Origin: Burkholderia aenigmatica
GTDB lineage: Bacteria > Pseudomonadota > Gammaproteobacteria > Burkholderiales > Burkholderiaceae
NCBI RefSeq assembly: GCF_902499175.1
Contig: NZ_CABVQC010000014.1
Coordinates: 79,456 to 143,455 of the forward strand
Direction of reading: 5' to 3'
DNA: 64,000 nt
The notes below the pieces were generated by a model. That model was not told where the DNA came from and searched no databases. It was given only the letters and a program-made list of their open reading frames with translations. Position numbers and translations under genes: made by a program. Shown piece by piece: positions 8,540 to 18,678 of this stretch. Positions within the stretch are counted from its first letter, which is position 1. Every line of letters starts with the position of its first letter.

Positions 8540-9469
8540 ATGCAACGCGTTCCGTCCCTGAAACTGCTGACCGGCTTCGAAGCCGCAGCCCGGCTGGGTA
8601 ATTTCTCGCGCGCGGCCGACGAGCTCCACCTGTCGCAATCGGCGATCAGCCATCAGATCCAGCAGCTCGAAGCGCAGCTCGGGCAGCCGCTGTTCCGCCG
8701 GCGCGGTCGCGGTGTCGAACTGACCATCGCCGGCGAGGTCCTGCAGCGCAGCGTGCAGCGCGCGATGGACACGCTGCGCGGCGGCCTCGACCGCATCGCG
8801 ACCTACCTGAATCCGGGGCTGGTCGTGCTGGTGTGTCCCGCGCCGTTGCTGCACGGCTGGCTGCAGCCGCGCCTCGAGCAGTTGCAGCAGGTCCTGCCCG
8901 ACCTGTGCCCGCTGCTGTCGACCGACGAAACCGCGCGCTACGTCGACGAGATCGACGTCGACATGACGATCGGCACGCGGCCGATGCTGCAGCCCGGCCT
9001 GCTGGATATCCCGTTCATGCGCGACGAATGGGTGACGGTGTGCGCGACGCCGCTGGCGGAACAACTCGAACGCGTACCGCGCGACGAGCACCCGCAGCAT
9101 GCGGGAGTCATCTGTCTCGAAGCCAGCCTGACCGACGAGCGCCTGGCGACCGTGTTCCGCGAGCGGCTGTCGGCATTCCGGATGCATGCGATCTACGACG
9201 ACCAGCGGCTCGTGCTGGACGCCGTGCTGCGCGGCCGCGGCATCGCCTGCCTGCCGCGGCTCGTCGCGCAGGCGGGCATCGACCAGCGCACCCTGACCGT
9301 GCTCGCCGGCTACCCGCGCCTGCCCGGCACCACGTGGTGGCTGTCGCGCATGGAAGGCCCGTCGCGTTCGCCGATCGTCGAGCGGATGTTCGAATGGCTG
9401 GTCGAGCAAGGCCGCCTGTCGAGCGCATCCGGTCCGGCGCCCGACCACGCACCGCCACCACCCGCGTAA
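8540..9469 (+). CDS. LysR-family transcriptional regulator (GcvA-like)
   Basis: LysR-type regulator of about 310 residues. The N-terminal winged helix-turn-helix reads LLTGFEAAARLGNFSRAADELHLSQSAISHQIQQLE (given here as a span, residues about 9-44), followed by the ligand-binding domain. It is transcribed divergently from aguA, so it probably controls the agmatine cluster in response to agmatine or a downstream amine. The ATG at 8540 gives the canonical MQRVPSLKLL start. A TTG 11 codons upstream is in frame but lies inside the AT-rich promoter region. A strong bidirectional terminator follows it. Confidence 0.88.
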   Translation: MQRVPSLKLLTGFEAAARLGNFSRAADELHLSQSAISHQIQQLEAQLGQPLFRRRGRGVELTIAGEVLQRSVQRAMDTLRGGLDRIATYLNPGLVVLVCPAPLLHGWLQPRLEQLQQVLPDLCPLLSTDETARYVDEIDVDMTIGTRPMLQPGLLDIPFMRDEWVTVCATPLAEQLERVPRDEHPQHAGVICLEASLTDERLATVFRERLSAFRMHAIYDDQRLVLDAVLRGRGIACLPRLVAQAGIDQRTLTVLAGYPRLPGTTWWLSRMEGPSRSPIVERMFEWLVEQGRLSSASGPAPDHAPPPPA

Positions 9470-9486
9470 TCGCACGCCGCAAAAAA

Positions 9487-9512
9487 AACGTCCCGCCGGT
9501 TGGCGGGACGTT
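9487..9512. terminator. Bidirectional terminator between LysR gene and kgtP
   Basis: Stem AACGTCCCGCC / GGCGGGACGTT (11 bp, 4-base loop), with an A-run on the left that acts as T-run for the minus strand and a short T/C flank on the right. It separates two convergent genes. Confidence 0.85.
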
Positions 9513-9540
9513 CGTCATGATGCGCACACTGCGCGGCCGA

Positions 9541-10845
9541 TCACGGCTCGTGACGCAGATACCCTTCCTTGCTCGGGTCGCGCATCAGCCACGACACGAG
9601 CAGCGAGATCGCGCACAGCACGGTCACGTACCAGTAGAAGGTTTCCTCGCTGCCGATCGACTTGAACCACAGCGCAACGTACTCAGCCGAGCCGCCGAAG
9701 ATCGCGTTCGCGACCGCGTACGACAGGCCGACACCCATCGCGCGCACTTCCGGCGGGAACATCTCGGCCTTGATCAGCCCGCTGATCGACGTGTAAAAGC
9801 TGACGATCGCGAGCGCGATCGTAATCAGCACGAACGCAGTCACCGGGCTCGTCACGTCCTTCAACGCATGCATCAGCGGCACCGTGCCGATCACCGAGAA
9901 CGTACCGAACAGGATCATCGACGTGCGACGGCCGATCTTGTCGGACAGCGCGCCGAACACCGGCTGCATCAGCATGTAGACGAGCAGCGCGACGGTCATC
10001 ACGTTGCTGGCCGTCTTCGCATGCATGCCGGCCGTGTTCACGAGGTACTTCTGCATATACGTCGTGAACGTGTAGAAGATCAGCGAGCCGCCGGCCGTGA
10101 AGCCGACCACCGTAAAGAACGCGCCCTTGTGCTGCCACACGCCGCGGATCGTGCCCGCGTCTTTCTTGTCGCGCGATGCGGTCGTCGACGTCTCATCGAG
10201 CGACTTGCGCAGGTACAGCGAGATCAGCGCGGCCGCCGCGCCGACCACGAACGGAATGCGCCAGCCCCACGCCTTCAGTTCGCCGGCCGACAGCGTCTGC
10301 TGCAGGATCACGAGCACGAGCAGCGCGCACAGCTGGCCGCCGATCAGCGTCACGTACTGGAACGACGCGAAGAAGCCGCGGCGGCCCTTCAGTGCCACCT
10401 CGCTCATGTAGGTCGCGCTCGTGCCGTATTCGCCGCCCACCGACAGCCCCTGGAACAGCCGCGCGACCAGCAGCAGCGCGGGCGCGAGCGCGCCGATCTG
10501 CGCATAGGTCGGCAGCACCGCGATCACGAGCGAGCCGCCGCACATCATCAGCACCGAGATCATCATCGCGTTGCGGCGGCCGTGGCGGTCGGCGATGCGG
10601 CCGAATAGCCAGCCACCGATCGGACGCATCAGGAAGCCGGCCGCGAACACGCCGGCCGTGTTCAGCAGCTGCGTCGTCGTGTTGCCGCTCGGGAAGAACG
10701 CCGGCGCGAAGTACAGCGCACAGAACGAATAGATGTAGAAGTCGAACCACTCGACGAGGTTGCCCGACGAGGCGCCGACGATGGCGAACACGCGTCGCCG
10801 GGTGTCATGCGCGGACAGCGCAGCTTGGTCGGTCTGGACGTCCAT
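9541..10845 (-). CDS. kgtP: 2-oxoglutarate (alpha-ketoglutarate) permease, MFS
   Basis: Major-facilitator proton symporter of 434 residues with 12 predicted membrane segments. It closely resembles E. coli KgtP over its whole length. The N-terminus reads [24 protein letters not shown], the loop 2-3 motif is [13 protein letters not shown], and the sequence [20 protein letters not shown] follows. It imports 2-oxoglutarate (and possibly related dicarboxylates) into the cytoplasm. The ATG at 10845 (MDVQTDQ) is preferred because the in-frame extension upstream does not look like coding sequence. It stands alone between two terminators. Confidence 0.92.
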   Translation of the reverse strand: MDVQTDQAALSAHDTRRRVFAIVGASSGNLVEWFDFYIYSFCALYFAPAFFPSGNTTTQLLNTAGVFAAGFLMRPIGGWLFGRIADRHGRRNAMMISVLMMCGGSLVIAVLPTYAQIGALAPALLLVARLFQGLSVGGEYGTSATYMSEVALKGRRGFFASFQYVTLIGGQLCALLVLVILQQTLSAGELKAWGWRIPFVVGAAAALISLYLRKSLDETSTTASRDKKDAGTIRGVWQHKGAFFTVVGFTAGGSLIFYTFTTYMQKYLVNTAGMHAKTASNVMTVALLVYMLMQPVFGALSDKIGRRTSMILFGTFSVIGTVPLMHALKDVTSPVTAFVLITIALAIVSFYTSISGLIKAEMFPPEVRAMGVGLSYAVANAIFGGSAEYVALWFKSIGSEETFYWYVTVLCAISLLVSWLMRDPSKEGYLRHEP

Positions 10846-11030
10846 GGATTGGTCAGTTCCTTTTAGTGCTTTCTGGGCGAGACGGCTGGGGGCCGCCGCG
10901 TGCGATCGCACGTGGCACCGGTTCCGGCGCACGGCGCTACAGGATTTTAGCGAAATGTAAAGTAACAGGCTCTCCGGGTTCGTCCGGATGTAGAAAATTT
11001 TTCTCCTGCCACGCGTTCGTCATATGAAAA

Positions 11031-11050
11031 CGCCAGCCGCAAGGCTGGCG
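11031..11050 (-). terminator. Terminator after spoVR
   Basis: Stem CGCCAGCC / GGCTGGCG with loop GCAA. On the minus strand it is followed by TTTTCATATG. It ends the prkA-yeaH-spoVR operon 29 bases past the last stop codon. Confidence 0.8.
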
Positions 11051-11078
11051 TCCGATGCAAACTTTCTGCCGGCGAGGT

Positions 11079-12602
11079 TCAGATCCGGACCTCCGGCGGC
11101 ACGTAGCGGCACTCGTAGCGCTTGCGCACGGTACCGGCCTCGTCGACGCTTTCCAGGAACACGTCGAACTGCCAGAGCCGCGCCATATGCTTGAGCACCT
11201 CGTCGCTGTCGTTCGACAGGTGGCGGTTGTCGGTCATGAAGTGGCGCAGCGTGAGGCTGCGGTCGCCGCGCGTGTTCACCGCCCACACCTGGATGTTGGG
11301 CTCGCGGTGATGGATGTCGTACTGCCTCGACAGCGCCTGCCGTACGTACTGGTAGCCCGAATCGTCGTGGATCGCCGACACCTCGAGCGAATCGCGCATG
11401 TCGTCGTCGAGCACCGAGAACAGCCGCATGTCGCGGATCAGGCTCGGCGACAGGTACTGTGCGATGAAGCTCTCGTCCTTGAAGTTGCGCATCGCGTAGT
11501 GCATCGCCGGCAGCCACGGGGTGCCCGCGATCTCCGGAAACCACTTGTAGTCTTCTTCCGTCGGCGCTTCGCAGATCCGCCGGATGTCGCTCATCATCGA
11601 GAAACCGAGCGCGTACGGGTTGATCCCGCTGTAGTACGGCTTCGTGACGGGCGGCTGGTAGACCACGTTGCTGTGCGAATGCAGGAACTCCATCATGAAG
11701 CCGTCTTCCAGCTTCCCCTGGTTGTACAGCGTGTTCAGCAGCGTGTAGTGCCAGAACGTCGCCCAGCCTTCGTTCATCACCTGCGTCTGCCGCTGCGGGT
11801 AGAAATACTGGCCGATCTTGCGCACGATGCGGATCACTTCCCGCTCCCACGGTTCGAGCAGCGGTGCATTCTTCTCCGCGAAATACAGCAGGTTCTCCTG
11901 CGGCTCCGGTGGATAGCGGTCTTCCTGCTCTTCCATCTGCTCGGGCTTCTTGCCCGGCAGCGTGCGCCACAGTTCGTTCACCTGCGACTGCAGGTACGCC
12001 TCGCGCTCGCGCCGCAGCGCCGCCTCCTTCGACAGCGAAGGCTTCTGCGGCCGCTTGTAGCGGTCGACGCCGTAGTTCATCAGCGCATGGCACGAATCGA
12101 GCAGTTCCTCGACGCGGTCGAGCCCGTAGCGCTCTTCACATTCCGCGACGTAGTTCTTCGCATACACGAGATAGTCGATGATCGCGTGCGCGTCGGTCCA
12201 CAGCCGGAACAGGTAGTTGCCCTTGAAGAACGAGTTGTGCCCGTACGCCGCGTGCGCGATGACGAGCGCCTGCATCGTCATCGTGTTCTCTTCCATCAGA
12301 TACGCGATGCACGGGTTCGAGTTGATGACGATTTCGTAAGCGAGCCCCATCTGGCCGCGACGGTAGCTCTTCTCCGTCGACAGGAAGTGCTTGCCGAACG
12401 ACCAGTGACGGTAGTTGACGGGCATCCCGACCGACGCATACGCGTCCATCATCTGTTCGGCGCTGATCAGTTCGAGCTGGATCGGATAGATGTCGAGCTC
12501 GTATTGTTCCGCGACCTGCGAGATGTGCGTGTCGTATTCCTCGAGCAGTTCGAACGTCCAGTCGGACGGGCACGGCAACGGCTTGCGTTCGGCAACGTTC
12601 AT
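11079..12602 (-). CDS. ycgB: SpoVR family protein (YcgB-like)
   Basis: SpoVR/YcgB family protein of 507 residues, similar in length to E. coli YcgB (510). Conserved blocks include DWTFELLEEYD, SAEQMMDAYASVGMPVNYRHWSFGK, GLAYEIVINSNPCIAYLMEEN and ALVIAHAAYGHNSFFKGNYLF. The biochemical role is unknown. In many bacteria it is co-encoded with the PrkA kinase and a VWA protein and induced by starvation. The ATG at 12602 has AGGAAG eight bases upstream and gives the family's normal start. An alternative ATG at 12758 overlaps the previous gene's stop as ATGA and would add 52 Pro/Gly-rich residues; both are possible. Confidence 0.9.
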   Translation of the reverse strand: MNVAERKPLPCPSDWTFELLEEYDTHISQVAEQYELDIYPIQLELISAEQMMDAYASVGMPVNYRHWSFGKHFLSTEKSYRRGQMGLAYEIVINSNPCIAYLMEENTMTMQALVIAHAAYGHNSFFKGNYLFRLWTDAHAIIDYLVYAKNYVAECEERYGLDRVEELLDSCHALMNYGVDRYKRPQKPSLSKEAALRREREAYLQSQVNELWRTLPGKKPEQMEEQEDRYPPEPQENLLYFAEKNAPLLEPWEREVIRIVRKIGQYFYPQRQTQVMNEGWATFWHYTLLNTLYNQGKLEDGFMMEFLHSHSNVVYQPPVTKPYYSGINPYALGFSMMSDIRRICEAPTEEDYKWFPEIAGTPWLPAMHYAMRNFKDESFIAQYLSPSLIRDMRLFSVLDDDMRDSLEVSAIHDDSGYQYVRQALSRQYDIHHREPNIQVWAVNTRGDRSLTLRHFMTDNRHLSNDSDEVLKHMARLWQFDVFLESVDEAGTVRKRYECRYVPPEVRI

Positions 12603-12754
12603 ACGCGCTTCCTTTTGCCCTGGGCCGGGCAAGTCGGCGGCCGGCGGCGACGGTTCGGCCTGCCCGCGTTGCTGCGATGCGGCAGGACCGGCCGTGTCGT
12701 CACCGGAAGGGCGCGGCGCATAGCCGCGCGACTCGTTGTGCAGATGGCGGGTCG

Positions 12755-14023
12755 TCATGACATTTCCACCTGCTTTTCGAACAATTCGCGAAACACCGGG
12801 TAAATGTCGGCAGCCGATTCCACTTTTTTCATCGCGAGATGCGGCTGTGACAGGGCCAGTTGCGCGTATTCCAGCCACAGGTTCTGCTCTTCCGGCGCGA
12901 CCTGGATATACGCGAAGTAACGCGTCTTCGTGAGGATATCCTCTTCCAGGATTTTGCGACACTTGGGCGAATCGTCCGTCCAGTTGTCGCCGTCGGACGC
13001 CTGCGCGCCGTAAATGTTCCACTCGGTCGGCGAGTAGCGCTCGTTCATCACCTTGCGCATCAGCTCGAGCGCGCTCGACACCACCGTGCCGCCGCTCTCG
13101 GTCGAATGGAAGAAGGTATCTTCGTCGACTTCCTCGGCGCGCGTGTGGTGACGGATGAACACGACCTCGATGCGCTCGTAGTTCCGTTTGAGGAACAGGT
13201 AGAGCAGGATGAAGAAGCGCTTCGACAGATCCTTGCGCTGCTCGTCCATCGAACCCGACACGTCCATCAGGCAGAACATCACGGCCTGGCTCGACGGTTG
13301 CGGCTGCTTCACGCGGTTGATGTAGCGCAGGTCGAACGGATCGATGAACGGAATCCGCCAGATGCGCCCCTTCAGGTGATGGATCTCGGCCTCGAGCACC
13401 GCGATCTCCGCGCGCCGGTCTTCCGGATCGCTCTTCATCGCCTCGAGCTGGGCCTCGAGTTCGCGCAGCTCGTTGACGAGCGGCGAGCCGAGCGCGATGC
13501 GACGCCCGAGCGCGCTGCGCAGCGAACGCACGACGTCGATGTTGTTCGGCGTGCCTTCCGCCGACCAGCCCGCGCGCACGTTCTTCCAGCTCGGCACCGT
13601 CAGCAGGTGCGTCTTCACGAGGCGCGGCAGTTCGAGATCGTCGAAGAAGTACTGCATGAACTCGTCGCGCGACAACTCGAACACGAAGTCGTCCTGCCCT
13701 TCGCCCTCGTTGCTCGCCTGACTGCCTCCCCCGCCCGAGCCGCCCTGCGGACGCGGGATCTTGTCGCCGCGTACGTAGTCCTCGTTGCCGGGGTGCACGT
13801 ATTCACGACGTCCGCCAGGGCCGTGCCGAAAATTCGGCTCCGCGATGTCCTTGCGCGGGATCGTGATGCTCTGCGTGCTCTGGATATCCTTGATGCTACG
13901 GTCGCGCACCGCGTCGGACACGGCACGACGAATGTAGTTCTTGACGCGACGCAGAAAGCGTTCGCGGTTGGCGATACTCTTGTTCTTGCCGGCCAGCCTG
14001 CGGTCGATGATTTGATGAAGCAC
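12755..14023 (-). CDS. yeaH: YeaH/YhbH family protein (DUF444, VWA-like)
   Basis: DUF444 protein of 422 residues. It has a basic N-terminus (MLHQIIDRRLAGKNKSIANR), a Gly/Ser-rich linker near residues 94-110, a long charged helix at about 185-220, and a von Willebrand A-type metal site DVSGSMD (254-260) with a later serine/threonine-rich loop. It sits between prkA and spoVR as in enterobacteria (yeaG-yeaH) and spore formers (prkA-yhbH). Initiation is at GTG 14023, with GGGAG at good distance; no ATG is better placed. The partner role with the PrkA kinase is known only from context. Confidence 0.9.
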   Translation of the reverse strand: MLHQIIDRRLAGKNKSIANRERFLRRVKNYIRRAVSDAVRDRSIKDIQSTQSITIPRKDIAEPNFRHGPGGRREYVHPGNEDYVRGDKIPRPQGGSGGGGSQASNEGEGQDDFVFELSRDEFMQYFFDDLELPRLVKTHLLTVPSWKNVRAGWSAEGTPNNIDVVRSLRSALGRRIALGSPLVNELRELEAQLEAMKSDPEDRRAEIAVLEAEIHHLKGRIWRIPFIDPFDLRYINRVKQPQPSSQAVMFCLMDVSGSMDEQRKDLSKRFFILLYLFLKRNYERIEVVFIRHHTRAEEVDEDTFFHSTESGGTVVSSALELMRKVMNERYSPTEWNIYGAQASDGDNWTDDSPKCRKILEEDILTKTRYFAYIQVAPEEQNLWLEYAQLALSQPHLAMKKVESAADIYPVFRELFEKQVEMS

Positions 14024-14148
14024 TCCCGGTCTCCCGCTCGAAAGTCGATATGCCGGGACGCTCGCCGCACATGCCGTCTCCCGTCATGCGGGCGGCGTCT
14101 CTGAAAACACCCGTACGGCGACGCCGTACGGGCGCGGTACCGCGCGCG

Positions 14149-16071
14149 TCATGACGACTTGCGCACGCGCAGGTACCAGTCGCAAAGCAGCCTCACCTGC
14201 TTCGGCGTATAGCCCTTCGCGACCATCCGGTTCACAAAGTCCTCATGTTTGCGCTGTTCCTCCGCCGAACCCTTTGCGTTGAACGAAATCACCGGCAACA
14301 GTTCCTCGGTGTTCGAGAACATCTTCTTCTCGATCACGACGCGCAACTTCTCGTAGCTCGTCCACACGGGGTTCTTGCCGGCATTCGCCGCCCGCGCACG
14401 CAACACGAAGTTCACGATCTCGTTGCGGTAATCCTTCGGATTACTGATGCCGGCCGGCTTCTCGATCTTCTCCAGCTCCGCGTTCAGCGCGGCGCGGTCG
14501 AAGCTCTCGCCCGTATCGTGATCGCGGAATTCCTGGTCCTGGATCCAGAAGTCCGCATACGTGACGTAGCGGTCGAAGATGTTCTGGCCGTACTCCGAAT
14601 ACGACTCGAGGTAGGCCGTCTGGATCTCCTTGCCGATGAATTCCGCATAGCGCGACGCGAGCACGTCCTTCACGAAGGACAGGTACTTCTGCTCGGTTTC
14701 CGGCGGGAACTGCTCGCGTTCGATCTGCTGTTCGAGCACGTACATCAGGTGCACGGGGTTGGCCGCGACCTCGCTCGAATCGAAGTTGAACACGCGCGAC
14801 AGGATCTTGAACGCGAAGCGTGTCGACACGCCCGTCATCCCTTCGTCCACGCCCGCGTAGTCGCGGTATTCCTGGTACGACTTCGCCTTCGGATCGGTGT
14901 CCTTGAGGTTTTCACCGTCATACACCTGCATCTTCGAGAACAGGCTCGAATTCTCCGGCTCGTGCAGGCGCGACAGCACCGAGAACTGCGACATCATCTT
15001 CAGCGTGCCCGGCGCGCACACGGCCTCGGCCAGCGACGAGTTGCGGATCAGCTTCTCGTAGATCTTGGTCTCTTCCGATACGCGCAGGCAGTACGGCACC
15101 TTCACGACGAAGATCCGGTCGAGCAGTGCCTCGTTGTTGCGGTTGTTGCGGAACGCCTTCCACTCCGACTCGTTCGAGTGCGCGAGGATGATCCCGTCGA
15201 ACGGAATCGCGCCGAAGCCCTCGGTGCCCTTGAAGTTGCCTTCCTGCGTCGCAGTGAGCAGCGGGTGCAGCACCTTGATCGGCGCCTTGAACATTTCGAC
15301 GAACTCGAGCAGGCCCTGGTTCGCCAGGCACAGGCCACCCGAGTAGCTGTATGCGTCGGCGTCGTCCTGCGCGTACTGTTCGAGCTTGCGGATATCGACC
15401 TTGCCGACCAGCGACGAGATGTCCTGGTTGTTCTCGTCGCCCGGCTCCGTCTTCGCGATGCCGACTTGCCGCAGGATCGACGGATAGCGGCGCACCACGC
15501 GGAACTGGCGGATGTCGCCGTTGTATTCGTGCAGCCGCTTGACGGCCCACGGACTCAGGATGTTTTTCAGGTAGCGGCGCGGAATGCCGTACTGTTCCTC
15601 GAGGATCGGGCCGTCTTCGTCGTAGTCGAACAGCCCGAGCGGCGATTCGTTGACGGGCGAACCCTTCAGCGAATAGAACGGCACGCGCTCCATCAGTTGC
15701 TTCAGACGCTCGGCGATCGACGACTTGCCGCCGCCCACCGGACCCAGCAGATAGAGGATCTGCTTCTTCTCTTCGAGCCCTTGCGCAGCGTGACGGAAAT
15801 ACGCGACCACTTGCTCGATCACTTCCTCCATTCCGTAGAACTCACGGAATGCCGGATAGACCTTGATGACCTTGTTCGCAAAGATCCGCGACAGGCGCGG
15901 CTCGTTGCGGGTATCGATGTGTTCAGGTTCCCCGATTGCTGCCAGCATGCGTTCACCAGCCGTCGCGTACGCGGATGGATCGTTCTTGCAGAGCGCGAGA
16001 TACTCCTCCAGCGAGAGCTCTTCCTCTCGCGTTTTTTCGAAGCGGTTCGCGAAGCTGCTGTAAATATCCAT
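14149..16071 (-). CDS. prkA: PrkA serine protein kinase
   Basis: PrkA/YeaG kinase of 640 residues (E. coli YeaG has 644). It has an N-terminal AAA+ domain with Walker A GPVGGGKS (residues 110-117), and a C-terminal PrkA domain. In other species it phosphorylates serine residues of unknown targets under nitrogen or carbon starvation. The start at 16071 (MDIYSSFANRFEKTREEE) is fixed by a very strong GGGAGG seven bases upstream. It is the first gene of a three-gene operon with yeaH and spoVR. The leader upstream is long (over 500 bases to the next gene). Confidence 0.94.
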   Translation of the reverse strand: MDIYSSFANRFEKTREEELSLEEYLALCKNDPSAYATAGERMLAAIGEPEHIDTRNEPRLSRIFANKVIKVYPAFREFYGMEEVIEQVVAYFRHAAQGLEEKKQILYLLGPVGGGKSSIAERLKQLMERVPFYSLKGSPVNESPLGLFDYDEDGPILEEQYGIPRRYLKNILSPWAVKRLHEYNGDIRQFRVVRRYPSILRQVGIAKTEPGDENNQDISSLVGKVDIRKLEQYAQDDADAYSYSGGLCLANQGLLEFVEMFKAPIKVLHPLLTATQEGNFKGTEGFGAIPFDGIILAHSNESEWKAFRNNRNNEALLDRIFVVKVPYCLRVSEETKIYEKLIRNSSLAEAVCAPGTLKMMSQFSVLSRLHEPENSSLFSKMQVYDGENLKDTDPKAKSYQEYRDYAGVDEGMTGVSTRFAFKILSRVFNFDSSEVAANPVHLMYVLEQQIEREQFPPETEQKYLSFVKDVLASRYAEFIGKEIQTAYLESYSEYGQNIFDRYVTYADFWIQDQEFRDHDTGESFDRAALNAELEKIEKPAGISNPKDYRNEIVNFVLRARAANAGKNPVWTSYEKLRVVIEKKMFSNTEELLPVISFNAKGSAEEQRKHEDFVNRMVAKGYTPKQVRLLCDWYLRVRKSS

Positions 16072-16557
16072 GCTACCTCCCTCGCCTGAGTCTGAAGACG
16101 TGCCTGCCTTCGTACGACTGCGCAGAAGCAAGCGCGTTCGAATTCATCCTAAACCCTTTCTTATTTTTTTTCACGAACTCTTCGTATGAAGTTCGTCATT
16201 CTCGACAACACCGCTTGGACAACACATTTCATCGTTTTACAATCGATCTCCCGAGCCGCAGAAACTGCATCCGTCACGTCTCGTCGAACGACGGAACGTC
16301 TTGTGCGTTGGACACATCCGACGTCGTCACTTCCCCCCTTCATCCCTATACGTTCGAGCAGCCGTTTGCGACGACACGTTGCGCGCGCCGTTACAAATTT
16401 TTTTCGCAGCGCCCTTACGGAGATACCCGTACGACGGATGCGGGAACGTCACGTGCAGCTGTGCACGCGTCCGGCGATGCAGGGCACGCGATGCACGCGA
16501 CGATGCACGATCGTCATTCATGCACATCGCCTGTCACATTTCTCCGCCGCAGAAGCG
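16072..16557. other. Non-coding leader region upstream of prkA
   Basis: No convincing gene. Just upstream of prkA it holds a T-rich stretch and an interrupted inverted repeat ACGAAC-N12-GTTCGT (16173-16196), which could be an operator or leader hairpin. GC content is lower than in the flanking genes, as expected for a promoter region. Confidence 0.5.
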
Positions 16558-16584
16558 ACGACGCCCGCATATCGCGGGCGTCGT
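16558..16584 (-). terminator. Hairpin after the chemoreceptor gene
   Basis: Stem ACGACGCCCGC / GCGGGCGTCGT with a 5-base loop, located about 40 bases past the chemoreceptor stop. There is no clear T-run, so termination may be partial or Rho-assisted. Confidence 0.55.
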
Positions 16585-16622
16585 TCGTCACCAAATGGGG
16601 ATAGATGCGCGGCACGCGCGAA

Positions 16623-18413
16623 TCAGAAGGTCTCCCAGTCATCCGCGTCCGCGGTCACGGCCGACTGCGCGGGCGCAGCAGCGACAGCGACGGGCTTGCG
16701 CATCGGCGCCACCGCGGCCACGCGTTTCGGCGGCGCATCGCGATCGTCGCGCACAGCAGTTGCGCGTTGCGCAACGTCAGTCTGGACGGGCATGGCAACC
16801 GCGACGGAAGGCGCACGCGGCGCGTGACGCACCGCAACCGGCGCTGCGGCGCCCGGGCGTGACGTGTCGTCGTCGAGCTGGAATACCGCCGCTGTTTCAC
16901 GCAGGCGCCCGGCCTGTTCGTCGAGCGACTGTGCGGCAGCCGCGGCTTCCTCGACGAGCGCCGCATTCTGCTGCGTGACCTCGTCCATCTGTGCGACCGC
17001 GCGCGCCACCTGGTCGATCCCGCCGCTCTGCTCCTCGGACGCCGCTGCGATCTCGCCCATGATGTCCGTCACGCGCTGCACCGCACCGATCACGTCGCTC
17101 ATCGTGCGCCCCGCTTCGTCGACCAGCGTGGAACCCGACCGGATGCGCTCCACCGACGCGTCGATCAGCACCTTGATCTCCTTGGCCGCAGTCGACGAGC
17201 GCTGGGCCAGGCTGCGCACCTCACCCGCGACGACCGCGAAACCTCGGCCTTCCTCGCCTGCCCGCGCGGCTTCGACCGCTGCATTCAGCGCAAGAATATT
17301 GGTCTGGAACGCGATTCCCTCGATGATCGCAATGATGTCCGCGATCTTCGCCGAGCTGTCGTTGATCTCGCCCATCGTGCCGACCACCTGGCCGACCACC
17401 GTATTGCCCTTGTTTGCAATCTCCGACGCATTCGCGGCCAGCGAGCTGGCCTGGCGTGCATTGTCCGCGTTCTGTTTCACGGTGCCGGTCAGCTGTTCCA
17501 TGCTCGATGCGGTTTCCTGCAGCGCTGCGGCCTGCTCCTCGGTGCGCGACGACAGGTCGATGTTGCCGGCCGCGATCTGGCGCGCCGCGGTCGCGATCGA
17601 CTCGCTGCCGCCGCGCACGGTGCGCACCGTGTCGACGAGCCCGCGCTGCATCTTGCCCAGGCCCTGGAGAAGCTGGCCCATCTCGTCATGCCGGTCCACG
17701 ACGATCGGCCGGCGCAGGTCGCCGGCGGCAATCGCGTCGAAATGTGCAAGCGCGTCGGCAATCGGACGGCCGATCGCGCGGCTCAGCGTCAACCACGACA
17801 TCAATGCGGCGCCGATCCCGGCCACGAGCGCGACGATCGACAGCACGCGCAGCGTGTCGAACGCCGACTCCGCATGATTGAAGCTCACCTGCGCATCCGT
17901 GAACTGGAAGTTGCGCAGCGCCTCGCTGGCCACCGCGAGGTCGTTGTAGAGCACCTGGAGCTGCTTGGCGCCGTCGCCGATGCGATCGCGCTGATCCGCG
18001 CCAAGGACGCTCGCGAACGCGTCACAGCCGTGCTGCATCGCCTCGCGCTTCGCGACGACGTCCTGCGCGAGCCGATCCTCCTCGGGCCCGCGCGGCAGCG
18101 CCAGGTATTTCTGCCACCACGCGTCGGCCTGCGTGCGCATCGCGCGGCTACGCTCGACGGCGGCCGCCGCATCGGGCGTGCCGGCCAGCAGCGCCGCGCG
18201 GTCGAGCGCAAGACGCTCGCGCGCCGCATACATTTCCGCCATCGCCACATCGACCGCGCTCGGCATCTGGTTCGTGAAAATATCGCGCGTCGAGTCGTTC
18301 GAGCGCGTCATGCCGTACACCCCGAGCACGCCGGTTACACCCAGCAGCACCGCCAGAAATGCCATCGTCAAACCGATGCGCGCGCGAATCGTCAGGTTCC
18401 TGAACACCATCAT
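16623..18413 (-). CDS. Methyl-accepting chemotaxis protein (Tar/Tsr-type)
   Basis: Chemoreceptor of 596 residues. Membrane segment 1 (about 9-31) and segment 2 (about 189-211) flank a roughly 155-residue periplasmic domain predicted to be a four-helix bundle. A HAMP domain (about 212-264) and the cytoplasmic coiled coil follow, with the universal tip sequence [21 protein letters not shown] flexible Pro/Ala-rich linker ends in DWETF (592-596), a match to the NWETF pentapeptide that tethers CheR and CheB, so this is an adaptation-competent high-abundance-type receptor. The ligand is unknown. No che genes are adjacent. Confidence 0.93.
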   Translation of the reverse strand: MMVFRNLTIRARIGLTMAFLAVLLGVTGVLGVYGMTRSNDSTRDIFTNQMPSAVDVAMAEMYAARERLALDRAALLAGTPDAAAAVERSRAMRTQADAWWQKYLALPRGPEEDRLAQDVVAKREAMQHGCDAFASVLGADQRDRIGDGAKQLQVLYNDLAVASEALRNFQFTDAQVSFNHAESAFDTLRVLSIVALVAGIGAALMSWLTLSRAIGRPIADALAHFDAIAAGDLRRPIVVDRHDEMGQLLQGLGKMQRGLVDTVRTVRGGSESIATAARQIAAGNIDLSSRTEEQAAALQETASSMEQLTGTVKQNADNARQASSLAANASEIANKGNTVVGQVVGTMGEINDSSAKIADIIAIIEGIAFQTNILALNAAVEAARAGEEGRGFAVVAGEVRSLAQRSSTAAKEIKVLIDASVERIRSGSTLVDEAGRTMSDVIGAVQRVTDIMGEIAAASEEQSGGIDQVARAVAQMDEVTQQNAALVEEAAAAAQSLDEQAGRLRETAAVFQLDDDTSRPGAAAPVAVRHAPRAPSVAVAMPVQTDVAQRATAVRDDRDAPPKRVAAVAPMRKPVAVAAAPAQSAVTADADDWETF

Positions 18414-18640
18414 CCATCCTGTGTTGCGTCATGAACGGGCCCGGCCCGTTGGCTCGAAGCACTGCTTCACCCGGTGCATTTACGACCGTGCACCGCACAA
18501 CTTGATGGCGATCTCGCTATTTTTTCGAATTATTCGTCTGTTTATTACAAATAGCTGAATGAATAATGCGCGTCTCGCGTGTGTTCGGGAAACCAGGAGA
18601 TGGAAGGCCCTCCACTGCCGGCGGGCGTCGCGGCGCCCGG

Positions 18641-18665
18641 CCGGCCGTCGTTGGCGACGAGCCGG
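18641..18665 (-). terminator. Possible terminator after rbsK
   Basis: Hairpin CCGGC-CGTCG / CGACG-A-GCCGG with loop TTGG and one bulged base, 14 bases past the rbsK stop. No T-run follows, so this is tentative. Confidence 0.4.
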
Positions 18666-18678
18666 CCGCGATGGGCGA

